A stretch of DNA of 15,269 nt, from assembly GCA_946482625.1 (NCBI GenBank), contig CAMLSH010000035.1:1-15269 (forward strand). Reading direction: 5' to 3'. Made by a program: the position numbers and the translations under genes. The DNA comes from an uncultured Opitutaceae bacterium. GTDB taxonomy: Bacteria > Verrucomicrobiota > Verrucomicrobiae > Opitutales > Opitutaceae. This document shows, piece after piece, positions 6,761-12,875 of this stretch (its first letter is position 1; each line of letters opens with the position of its first letter). The notes below the pieces were generated by a model, which searched no databases, was not told where the DNA came from, and worked only from the letters and a program-made list of their open reading frames with translations.

Positions 6761-7414
6761 TCACAAGCTCGCGATGGCGGCGGCGTAGGCCTGACGGTCG
6801 GGGGCGTTGAAGAATGAGGTGCCCGCAACAAAGGTATCCGTGCCGGCGGCACGGCATTCGGCGCCGGTTGCGAGATCGATGCCACCATCGACTTCGAGGC
6901 GGAAATTCAGGCCGCGTTCGCGGCGCAACGCGGCGATGCGGGCGATTTTTTCGAGTTGATCGCGGCGGAAGGATTGGCCGCCAAAACCGGGTTGGACGGT
7001 CATGACGAGCACGAGTTCGACTTGGTCGAGAAGGTGTTCGATGGCGGAGGCGGGCGTGCCGGGATTCAGGACGAGGCCGCGCTGGCAGCCGAGTTCGCGG
7101 ATGCGCGTGAGCGTCGCGGCGTGGTCGTACTCGGGCTCGATGTGGATGCTGATCAGGTTGGCGCCGGCCTTGGCGAAGGCCTCGATGTAGCGGGGCGGTT
7201 CGCTGAGCATCAGGTGGACGTCGAAGAAGAGCTTCGAGTTCTTACGGAGTGCGGCGACGGTTTGCGGGCCGAAGGAAAGATTGGGGACGAAGTGGCCGTC
7301 CATGATGTCGAGGTGTATCCATTTGAGGCCGAGTTGCTCGACGATGGCGGCACTCGCGGCGAGGTTGGCGTGGTCGCCGGCGAGAATGGAAGGGGCAAGA
7401 ATGGGCGCGTGCAT
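6761..7414 (-). CDS. rpe: Ribulose-phosphate 3-epimerase
   Basis: 217 residues, normal for this TIM-barrel enzyme, which interconverts ribulose 5-phosphate and xylulose 5-phosphate in the pentose phosphate and Calvin pathways. Catalytic and metal residues are all present: Ser9 in APSIL, His34 and Asp36 in HLDIMDG, His67 in FDVHLM, and Asp176 in EVDGGI. The phosphate-binding loop VQPGFGGQ (140-147) and the C-terminal VAGTSFF complete the signature. The ATG at 7414 gives the canonical short N-terminus. It is 91 nt downstream of the LptE-like gene on the same strand, with a heptamer repeat in the gap. The region before the ATG is pyrimidine-rich with no Shine-Dalgarno. Function is near certain; whether it is co-transcribed with the lipoprotein gene is open. 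Confidence 0.97.
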   Translation of the reverse strand: MHAPILAPSILAGDHANLAASAAIVEQLGLKWIHLDIMDGHFVPNLSFGPQTVAALRKNSKLFFDVHLMLSEPPRYIEAFAKAGANLISIHIEPEYDHAATLTRIRELGCQRGLVLNPGTPASAIEHLLDQVELVLVMTVQPGFGGQSFRRDQLEKIARIAALRRERGLNFRLEVDGGIDLATGAECRAAGTDTFVAGTSFFNAPDRQAYAAAIASL

Positions 7415-7438
7415 GAAGGCGGTCAGCGGGCGGAGGTG

Positions 7439-7466
7439 GTTAGTCGTTGGTAGTTGGTCGTTGGTC
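7439..7466. repeat. Four tandem heptamers between the LptE-like gene and rpe
   Basis: Four consecutive 7-mers, GTTAGTC, GTTGGTA, GTTGGTC and GTTGGTC, form a short imperfect tandem repeat. It lies 25 nt upstream of the rpe start, so on the rpe message it reads as GACCAAC units. This could be slippage-prone sequence or part of a dispersed intergenic repeat. Confidence 0.55.
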
Positions 7467-7505
7467 GCAAGCGGTGTGCGGGGCCCTCAGGTGATTGGGG
7501 CCGGA

Positions 7506-8039
7506 TCACCAGACGTCGAGGACGGTATGCGCGACGCGGTCTGCGAGGGCCTGCGCGAGGTGCGGCATCAGGTTGTACTCGGCCTGGAGTTGGTCGCTCT
7601 CGCTGACGGCCGGCGACGGGGTGGTGAAAAGCTGGCGCATCGCATCGACGGGGCGATTTTCGAAGAGATTCGTGCCGGTGCGATTGTCGCGCAGGGTGCA
7701 AAGTGTGTGGATGGTGATTTCGAATTTGCGGGCGAGGCCGGTGTCGTCGGGGCGAGCGGTGGCGACCGCGCGGGAAAGGCGGCTTAGCGAAACGGTGAGC
7801 GTGGCGTCGGCTTCGGTGGGGGAGTTGACGAGAACTACGCGGCTGTCGCGCAGGAAGGCGTCGCGGAGCTGCGTGGAGAAAATCGCGGTGGCTTGGGGCA
7901 GCGCGGCTTTGTTTTCGACGGGAGCGATGTAAAGGCGGGTGAAGGTCAGTTTGCCTTCAGTGCCGAGCTGGTAGTGCGAACAGCCCGAGAGGCTGAAGCC
8001 GGCGAGGAGGAGGGTAACAGCGGCGAAAAGGAGACGCAT
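7506..8039 (-). CDS. LptE-like LPS-assembly lipoprotein
   Basis: 177 residues from the ATG at 8039. A start further upstream is possible but would add Arg/Pro/Ser-rich sequence ahead of a perfect lipoprotein signal, so the internal start is preferred. The signal has Arg2, a hydrophobic stretch and the lipobox LSGC with Cys20 as the lipidated residue. After it comes SHYQLG, then a strand IAPVENKAALP and a long alpha/beta core. This resembles LptE, the outer-membrane lipoprotein that plugs the LptD barrel for LPS export. LptE sequences are poorly conserved, so the assignment rests on the lipobox, size and the CxxYxLG pattern. It lies downstream of the terminator of the bamD operon, so it probably has its own promoter in 8040-8144, though none was recognised. 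No Shine-Dalgarno is seen. Confidence 0.75.
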   Translation of the reverse strand: MRLLFAAVTLLLAGFSLSGCSHYQLGTEGKLTFTRLYIAPVENKAALPQATAIFSTQLRDAFLRDSRVVLVNSPTEADATLTVSLSRLSRAVATARPDDTGLARKFEITIHTLCTLRDNRTGTNLFENRPVDAMRQLFTTPSPAVSESDQLQAEYNLMPHLAQALADRVAHTVLDVW

Positions 8040-8054
8040 GGGAGAAGGGAATTG

Positions 8055-8082
8055 ACCACGGATGATGCGGATGAGCACGGAT
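8055..8082. repeat. Degenerate CGGATGA direct repeats in the LptE-like leader
   Basis: CGGATGA occurs at 8059-8065 and 8068-8074 and, cut to CGGAT, at 8078-8082, followed by a run of T. The spacing is 9-10 nt. The stretch lies 16-43 nt upstream of the LptE-like start. It may be one copy of a dispersed intergenic repeat rather than a regulator site. Confidence 0.4.
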
Positions 8083-8144
8083 TTTTTTGCGGGCAACGAT
8101 CGGAATTCGAAAGCCGGTGAGCGGCGGCGATCCCTGAGAGGGAC

Positions 8145-8176
8145 AATAAAAAACGCGCCTCGGGAAAGGCGCGTTT
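8145..8176 (-). terminator. Rho-independent terminator of the rpmF-plsX-fabH-bamD operon
   Basis: A perfect 10-bp stem, AAACGCGCCT (8151-8160) with AGGCGCGTTT (8167-8176), closes a 6-nt loop. On the minus strand it runs into an unbroken T-tract ending TTTATTG at 8144. It begins 29 nt after the stop of the BamD-like gene. A second small hairpin, TCCCT-GAG-AGGGA, lies just beyond at 8131-8143. This is the clearest terminator in the window. Confidence 0.88.
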
Positions 8177-8205
8177 GAAATGGGCGGGTGAGTCGTGGGG
8201 ATGAC

Positions 8206-9252
8206 TCAGAAGAAGAGGAAGCGTTTTTTCTTCTTGGGCGAAGCGGCGTCGGCCGCGGCTTTTTCTTCGGCTGCGGCGACATCGGTGAGGCGGACGCGGG
8301 CACGGCCGGCGACCTCGGAGTCCGGATACGCGGTGATGGCTTCGTTGTAGAGGACGCGGGCTGCTTTGAAGTTGTCGCGTTTGTAGAAGTAGAAATCGCC
8401 GATCTTCATTTTGCTTTCGGCGAGCTCGTTCTTCATGTGCGCGAGGCCTTTTTCGGCGTCGGCGACGTTGTTGTCGCTCGGGTAGAGGATCATGAAATCC
8501 TCGAAGTAGGTGATCGCCTGGCGCGTGGACTCTTGATCGTAGTACGGGCCGTCAACGAGGCCGGCGTGGGCTTGGGCGAGTTTCAGGTAAGCGTCGGGCG
8601 TGAGGACGCTTTGCGGATAGTTGTTGATGAGGCGGTCGAGGGCGTCGATCGCGTAGTCGGTGTTATCGAAGCGCTGGTGAGCGCGGGCGATGTTCATCAA
8701 CGCGAGCGGCGCGTAGTCGCTGTAGGGAGCGTTGAAGAGGATGATCTCGAAGTACTCGACGGACTTTTCGCGGTTGGTGAAACCGGGGAAAATCCAGAGG
8801 AAACGGCCGCGGGCGCCGTCGAGGAGGGCGCTGGCGATGCGATATTGTTCGCCGACGATCTCATTGAAGCGGGGCGTGTTTGGATAGCGGGAGATGACCT
8901 GCTGGAACGTATCGAAGGCCTTGCTGTATTTGCGCTGGGTGAGGCGGAGCTTGGCGGAACGGTAGAGTGCTTCGGGAGCGTAGACCGAGTTGGTGTATTT
9001 CTTGCCGACCTTGTTGTAGGAGCGGATGGCCGAGCGGGTGCGCTCTTTCTCCTCAGCGGCGCGGGCCTTGTTCATCAGATCGAGCGCGTTTTTGCCATCG
9101 GTCGGTCCGAGGCCGGAGAGAACGCCGCCTTCGACTTTCCAACCGGTGTCTGGGGACCAGACCAACTCGGCGCCGAGACGTCCGGAAAGGGTGAATACGA
9201 GGGCAATGACAACAAGCCCGAGGGGCGACCGGCGAAGCGCGAGGAGGGACAT
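8206..9252 (-). CDS. BamD/ComL-like outer-membrane assembly protein with TPR repeats
   Basis: 348 residues. After an Arg-containing N-terminus and a hydrophobic segment (about 10-24), likely cleaved after GRLGA near residue 28, the body is a run of tetratricopeptide-like helical hairpins from about residue 53 to 325. Typical BamD/YfiO phrases recur: YAPEALYRSAKLRLTQRKY, FDTFQQVISRYPNTP, YAIDALDRLINNYPQS and ITYFEDFMILYPSDNN. BamD binds BamA and helps insert beta-barrel proteins into the outer membrane. Unlike typical BamD there is no lipobox cysteine, and about 100 residues are extra. The C-terminus is Lys-rich and ends in Phe. The gene starts 14 nt after the fabH stop and ends at a strong terminator, so it is the last operon gene. 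A general periplasmic TPR protein is the alternative. Confidence 0.8.
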   Translation of the reverse strand: MSLLALRRSPLGLVVIALVFTLSGRLGAELVWSPDTGWKVEGGVLSGLGPTDGKNALDLMNKARAAEEKERTRSAIRSYNKVGKKYTNSVYAPEALYRSAKLRLTQRKYSKAFDTFQQVISRYPNTPRFNEIVGEQYRIASALLDGARGRFLWIFPGFTNREKSVEYFEIILFNAPYSDYAPLALMNIARAHQRFDNTDYAIDALDRLINNYPQSVLTPDAYLKLAQAHAGLVDGPYYDQESTRQAITYFEDFMILYPSDNNVADAEKGLAHMKNELAESKMKIGDFYFYKRDNFKAARVLYNEAITAYPDSEVAGRARVRLTDVAAAEEKAAADAASPKKKKRFLFF

Positions 9253-9266
9253 TTTTGAGAAAGAAA

Positions 9267-10259
9267 TTACCAGCGAACCAGTGCAGACCCGTAGGTCAAG
9301 CCCGCCCCGAAGGCGACGAGTAGAGTGATGTCGCCACGTTTGACGCGGCCGGCTTTGCGGGCTTCGTCGAGGGCAAGTGGGATGGAGGCAGCGGAGGTGT
9401 TGCCGTAGCGATCGACGTTCACGAAGAAGCGCTCAAGCGGGAGCTTAAGGCTTTTGGCGATGGCCTCGATGATGCGGAGGTTGGCCTGATGGGGAATCAC
9501 GCAGGCGATCTGATCGGCGGCGAGTGCGTGTTGTTCCAAGATTTCCTCGACGGCATCTTCCATCTCGCGGACGGCGACTTTGAAAACCTCGCGGCCCTTC
9601 ATTTTGATGAAGCGGTCGCCGTTGTTCAGTGTGGCCGCGGTGAGCGGGCGCGCGCTGCCGCCGCCGGGGATGCAGAGGAGGTCTTCCATGCCGCCTTCGC
9701 AGTAGAGCTTGGCGCCAATCAGGCGGGCGCCGTCTCCGCGGGAAGGGCCGAGAACGACTGCGCCGGCGGCGTCGCCGAAAAGAACGCAGGTGGTGCGGTC
9801 TTTCCAGTCGAGGGCGTTGGACATTTTTTCCGCACCGATGACGAGGGCGTGGTGGTAACGCCCGGAGGCGAGCATCGCCCAAGCGGTGTCGAGCGCGTAA
9901 AGGAAACCGGAGCAGGCGGCGTTGATATCGAAACTGGCGGCGTGGGCCTTGGTGCCGAGCTTGGCCTGCACGATCGTCGCGCAGGCCGGCATGGGCATGT
10001 CGGGCGTCAGTGTGGCGACGATGATCAGATCGATGTCCGCAGCGGTGAGTCCGGCGTCGGTCAGCGCGGCGCGGGCGGCGTGCGTGGCCAGATCGGAGGT
10101 GGTTTCGTTGTCCGCGGCGATACGGCGCTGGCGGATGCCGGTTCGGGTGAAAATCCACTCGTCCGACGTATCGACGATCTTCGAGAGATCGTCGTTGGTC
10201 ATCACGCGGGCGGGGGCGTAAGAACCGGTGCCGAGAATCGCAATTGTAGGTGTGGCCAT
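9267..10259 (-). CDS. fabH: 3-oxoacyl-[acyl-carrier-protein] synthase III
   Basis: 330 residues, standard for KAS III, which condenses acetyl-CoA (or another primer) with malonyl-ACP to start type II fatty acid synthesis in the cytosol. The catalytic triad is complete: Cys116 in NAACSGF, His257 in IPHQAN, and Asn287 in YGNTSAAS. The N-terminal motif TSDEWIFTRTGIRQRR (31-46) and the closing FGAGLTYGSALVRW are characteristic of FabH rather than other thiolase-fold enzymes. It lies 39 nt downstream of plsX and 14 nt upstream of the BamD-like gene, in the well known rpmF-plsX-fabH order. fabD, fabG and acpP, which often follow, are not in this window. Primer preference (acetyl or branched) cannot be told. 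No Shine-Dalgarno precedes the ATG. Confidence 0.98.
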   Translation of the reverse strand: MATPTIAILGTGSYAPARVMTNDDLSKIVDTSDEWIFTRTGIRQRRIAADNETTSDLATHAARAALTDAGLTAADIDLIIVATLTPDMPMPACATIVQAKLGTKAHAASFDINAACSGFLYALDTAWAMLASGRYHHALVIGAEKMSNALDWKDRTTCVLFGDAAGAVVLGPSRGDGARLIGAKLYCEGGMEDLLCIPGGGSARPLTAATLNNGDRFIKMKGREVFKVAVREMEDAVEEILEQHALAADQIACVIPHQANLRIIEAIAKSLKLPLERFFVNVDRYGNTSAASIPLALDEARKAGRVKRGDITLLVAFGAGLTYGSALVRW

Positions 10260-10298
10260 GACGCAGCGGAAACGAGGGTGGGCGCGGGGTTGCGCCGA

Positions 10299-11354
10299 TC
10301 AGGCCACGACCTGGTGAAGGGCGTCGTTGGCACGAGCGATGTCGGCCTCGATGCGGTGGTTCAGGTCGGTCTTGATCATCTCGCTGGCGTCGTGGATCGC
10401 GTTTTTGAGGGCCTGGCGGTTGGCCGAGCCGTGGGCTTTGATAAGATTTCCGCGGAGTCCGAGGAGGGGAGCGCCGCCGTAGCGTTCGGGTTTGATGCGG
10501 TTGCGAAGGGCATCGAACGCGCCTTTGGCGAGCAGGCCGCCGGCGAGGCGCAGCGGGTTGGCCTTGAGCTGGGACTTGAGTTCGTTGCTGAAAAACTTCG
10601 CGAGGGACTCCCAGCTCTTGAGACAGATGTTGCCGACGAAACCGTCGCACACGACGACGTCCACTTCGTCGCAGAAAACCTGAAAACCTTCGACGGGCCC
10701 GATGTAGTGAATCACGTCGCCGATGCGTTTGAGCGCTTCGTGGGTTTCGGCGATGAGCGCGTTTCCTTTGCCTTCTTCGGTGCCGATGGTGAGCAGGCCG
10801 ACGCGGGGGCGTTCGACGCCGAGCTCCATGCGGCAGAAATGGGAGCCGAGGATGGCGTTGTGAACGAGATGATCAGGCTTGGCCTCGGGATTGGCGCCGG
10901 CGTCGATGAGGATGAAATGGCCACCTGCGCGCGGGATGACGGGGGCGAGCGCGGCGCGGTCGATGCCCTCGAGCGTGCGGAGTTTGAGGATGCCAGCGCC
11001 GACGAGGCAACCGGTGTTACCGCAGCTGACGGCTGCGCCAGCTTCACCGCTTTTGACGAGCTCGATAGCGCGGAGCATCGAGGCGTCTTTCTTTCGTTTC
11101 AGCGCCTGCAACGGTTTGTCATCCATCGTGATGACTTCAGAGGCGTGGAAAATGGCCAATTTTTCATGGCCTGCTAATCCGGCTTCGGCGATGAGCGGTT
11201 TGAGAACCGCCTCATTGCCGACGAGCGTGATCGGACTGATGTCGGGAAACTCGTCGAGAGCGAGTTTCGCGGCTGCGACGACTTCGGGCGGGCCAAGGTC
11301 GCTGCCCATGGCATCGACCGCGATACGACCTTTGGCGCCGTTGCTGGTACCCAT
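10299..11354 (-). CDS. plsX: Phosphate acyltransferase PlsX
   Basis: 351 residues from the ATG at 11354; an in-frame GTG one codon earlier could also serve. PlsX converts acyl-ACP and phosphate to acyl-phosphate, the donor used by PlsY to begin phospholipid synthesis. It is a peripheral enzyme on the inner membrane. The family phrases are present: IAVDAMGSD near the start (commonly DAMGGD, here with Ser), VSCGNTGCLVGAG near 108, LIDAGANPEAKPDHL near 150, VVCDGFVGNICLKSWE near 235 and YGGAPLLGLRGNLIKAHGSA near 290. It sits 32 nt after rpmF and 39 nt before fabH, the classic arrangement tying acyl-ACP use to fatty-acid initiation. The leader is pyrimidine-rich, containing CTCCTCCT, the opposite of a Shine-Dalgarno. 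Confidence 0.97.
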   Translation of the reverse strand: MGTSNGAKGRIAVDAMGSDLGPPEVVAAAKLALDEFPDISPITLVGNEAVLKPLIAEAGLAGHEKLAIFHASEVITMDDKPLQALKRKKDASMLRAIELVKSGEAGAAVSCGNTGCLVGAGILKLRTLEGIDRAALAPVIPRAGGHFILIDAGANPEAKPDHLVHNAILGSHFCRMELGVERPRVGLLTIGTEEGKGNALIAETHEALKRIGDVIHYIGPVEGFQVFCDEVDVVVCDGFVGNICLKSWESLAKFFSNELKSQLKANPLRLAGGLLAKGAFDALRNRIKPERYGGAPLLGLRGNLIKAHGSANRQALKNAIHDASEMIKTDLNHRIEADIARANDALHQVVA

Positions 11355-11386
11355 CACAAAGGATGGTTTAGGAGGAGCGTGGAGAC

Positions 11387-11566
11387 TTAGGCCTCGATGT
11401 TGAGGACCTGGCGACCGCGGTACATGCCGTTCTTCGGATTGACGCGGTGCGGGATGAACGCGCTGCCGTCGGTCGGGTCCTTGGCGATCTGCGGAGCTTT
11501 GAAAGCGTTGGCAGCACGACGGTTGGCGCTGCGGCGTTTGGACTGTTTGCGTTTCGGATTAGCCAT
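11387..11566 (-). CDS. rpmF: 50S ribosomal protein bL32
   Basis: A small complete gene of 59 residues. The N-terminus MANPKRKQSKRRSANRRA matches the basic start of bL32 (usually M-A-x-P-K-R-K-x-S), and the C-terminal YRGRQVLNIEA matches the conserved YRGR-V ending. The middle contains no cysteine, so this is the zinc-free form without the CxxC ribbon. bL32 is a component of the large ribosomal subunit. It is the first gene of the rpmF-plsX-fabH-bamD cluster, 32 nt before plsX. The yceD (DUF177) gene that often precedes rpmF is not here; uppP lies upstream on the same strand. The ATG is preceded by a TCCACTCCCACC stretch with no Shine-Dalgarno. Confidence 0.97.
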   Translation of the reverse strand: MANPKRKQSKRRSANRRAANAFKAPQIAKDPTDGSAFIPHRVNPKNGMYRGRQVLNIEA

Positions 11567-11635
11567 GGTGGGAGTGGATTAAAAGGAGTGTGGCGGACGC
11601 CTTGGTGACGCCCTTGTGACGAGTTGAAAGGTGCC

Positions 11636-11665
11636 GGAGTAAAAGGCGGCGTCGAAGTGCGTCAA
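11636..11665 (-). promoter_or_regulatory. Possible promoter for the rpmF operon
   Basis: On the minus strand TTGACG (11660-11665) matches a -35 box at five of six bases. An 18-nt spacer leads to TACTCC (11636-11641), which is a poor -10. The site is about 70 nt upstream of the rpmF start in the 187-nt gap after uppP. That gap otherwise shows only a CCCGG/CCGGG hairpin near 11699-11714 without a T-tract. Confidence 0.3.
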
Positions 11666-11753
11666 GCGGCGATTGGCCGCAGGTGATGCAGTTTTTCCAA
11701 GCCCGGCTGCGTCCGGGAGTCGGCAGAAGAGGGAGGCGACGCAGTCTTTCTGG

Positions 11754-12794
11754 TTAGAAGAGCATCCAGGCGACCAGGCCGGCGAGGATGATGCGGTAGA
11801 TCGCGAAGACACCGAGGCCGTGACGGCCGAGATAACTGACGAAGAATTTCACGGCGATGGCGGCGGAGATCGCGGCGACGACGGTCCCGACGATCACGTG
11901 AGGCCAGCCGAAGACGGCGATCATGGCGGGGCCGGCGCTCATGCCTTTGAGCAAGGCGGCGCCTGCGAGCGTGGGCAGGCCGACGAGAAAACTGAATTCG
12001 GCGGCGCGCGCCGGGCTGAGGCCGGCGAAGTAGCCGCCGACCATCGTCACCATTGACCGGCTGGTGCCGGGCCAGAGCGCGAGACATTGCATGAGGCCGA
12101 TGCCGAGCGCTTGTTTCGGCGTGAGATCGGACGGCTCGCGACGGGACTCGGTCGTGCCGGTTTGCTGGCGGCGCCAGCGCTCGGCGGCGAACATCATCAC
12201 GGCGCCGCTGACGAGTGCGACGACTACGGCGCGCGGGGAAAAGAGATTTTCGTCGATCCAATCACCGAGCGTCAGGCCGGCGATGGCGCACGGGAAGACC
12301 GCGAGGATGATGTTGCGGAGGAGGCGTAGGCCGGCGGCGTTTTTTCCACCGAGGCCGCGGAGGATGCCGATCAGTTGTCCCCAGTAGAGCAATACGACAG
12401 CGGCGATGGCGCCGACCTGGATGACCACCGCGTACGTGTCGGCGGCGAGCGTCAAGGTGAGCGGGACGCCCTCGGGGTTTTCCTCCGAGGGTTTCTTATG
12501 CCACATGATTTGGCCGTGCTCGTCGTAGAGCGGGGCGGTGCCTTCGAGGCCGAGCGCTCGGCTCGCGAGAATCAGGTGGCCGGTGGAAGAAACGGGAAGG
12601 AACTCAGTGATGCCTTCGACGAGGCCCAAGATGATCGAATCGCCGAGGCTGAGCTGGTCGCCGGCAATCGTGTGCGGAGCGGGCGTGGCCAGCGCGGTTT
12701 GCGCGGGCGGAGCCAAGTCGACGGCGGTGGGTTCTGCCCGGAGCGCGGAAAATCCGAGCACGAACGTGGAGAGGAAGAATGACAGGCGAAACAC
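11754..12794 (-). CDS. uppP: Undecaprenyl-diphosphate phosphatase (BacA/UppP) with N-terminal extension
   Basis: 346 residues from a GTG start at 12794; the family is usually about 260-290. UppP dephosphorylates undecaprenyl diphosphate so the lipid carrier can be reused for peptidoglycan and other envelope polymers. The active-site signature LGLVEGITEFLPVSSTGH is at 56-73 (Glu60, Glu64, His73), and the second, PGTSRS, at 241-246 with Arg245. Several hydrophobic helices follow. Two additions stand out: an N-terminal signal-peptide-like segment (1-20, likely cut after ALRA) plus an Ala/Pro linker to about residue 45, and a hydrophilic insert at about 85-119. GTG is chosen because no in-frame ATG lies between it and the catalytic core, and it yields a good signal sequence. 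Divergent from trpD; 187 nt upstream of rpmF. Confidence 0.93.
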   Translation of the reverse strand: MFRLSFFLSTFVLGFSALRAEPTAVDLAPPAQTALATPAPHTIAGDQLSLGDSIILGLVEGITEFLPVSSTGHLILASRALGLEGTAPLYDEHGQIMWHKKPSEENPEGVPLTLTLAADTYAVVIQVGAIAAVVLLYWGQLIGILRGLGGKNAAGLRLLRNIILAVFPCAIAGLTLGDWIDENLFSPRAVVVALVSGAVMMFAAERWRRQQTGTTESRREPSDLTPKQALGIGLMQCLALWPGTSRSMVTMVGGYFAGLSPARAAEFSFLVGLPTLAGAALLKGMSAGPAMIAVFGWPHVIVGTVVAAISAAIAVKFFVSYLGRHGLGVFAIYRIILAGLVAWMLF

Positions 12795-12875
12795 GGGCGG
12801 TAGCTCATAGATGAGAGAGCCTCTGTCGAGTTTATGCTTTTCTCGCGGAAGGCTTTTCCCTTTGCATGCGCGCGC
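12795..12875. promoter_or_regulatory. Divergent uppP/trpD intergenic region with a small palindrome
   Basis: The 81-nt gap must hold the control sites for both genes, but no convincing -35/-10 pair was found. It contains the palindrome CTCAT-AG-ATGAG at 12804-12815, ten nt from the uppP start, which could be an operator or an RNA hairpin. No Shine-Dalgarno lies before either start. Confidence 0.3.

Noticed and set aside
7482..7510. Overlapping small hairpins (GGCCC/GGGCC and GGTGAT/ATCACC) at the end of the LptE-like gene as a terminator
   Set aside because: The two stems exclude each other, one includes the stop codon, and neither has a T-tract on the minus strand.
8040..8303. An N-terminal extension of the LptE-like gene to 8303
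   Set aside because: It would run through the operon terminator and into the BamD-like gene, adding Arg/Ser/Pro-rich residues before a perfect lipoprotein signal.
8188..9258. A 356-codon + strand frame opposite the BamD-like gene
   Set aside because: The opposite strand has a signal segment, TPR-like repeats and operon context. This frame crosses no sensible boundary and is acidic low-complexity sequence.
9489..11177. A 562-codon open frame on the + strand opposite fabH and plsX
   Set aside because: It runs antisense to two unmistakable genes and through the gap between them. Its protein is rich in Gly, Ala, Asp, Glu and Val with no motif, as expected from the mirror of GC-rich coding sequence.
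11579..11812. A 77-codon minus-strand frame overlapping the uppP 3' end and the gap before rpmF
   Set aside because: It overlaps uppP in another frame, has no recognisable motif or supported start, and is better read as the rpmF leader region.
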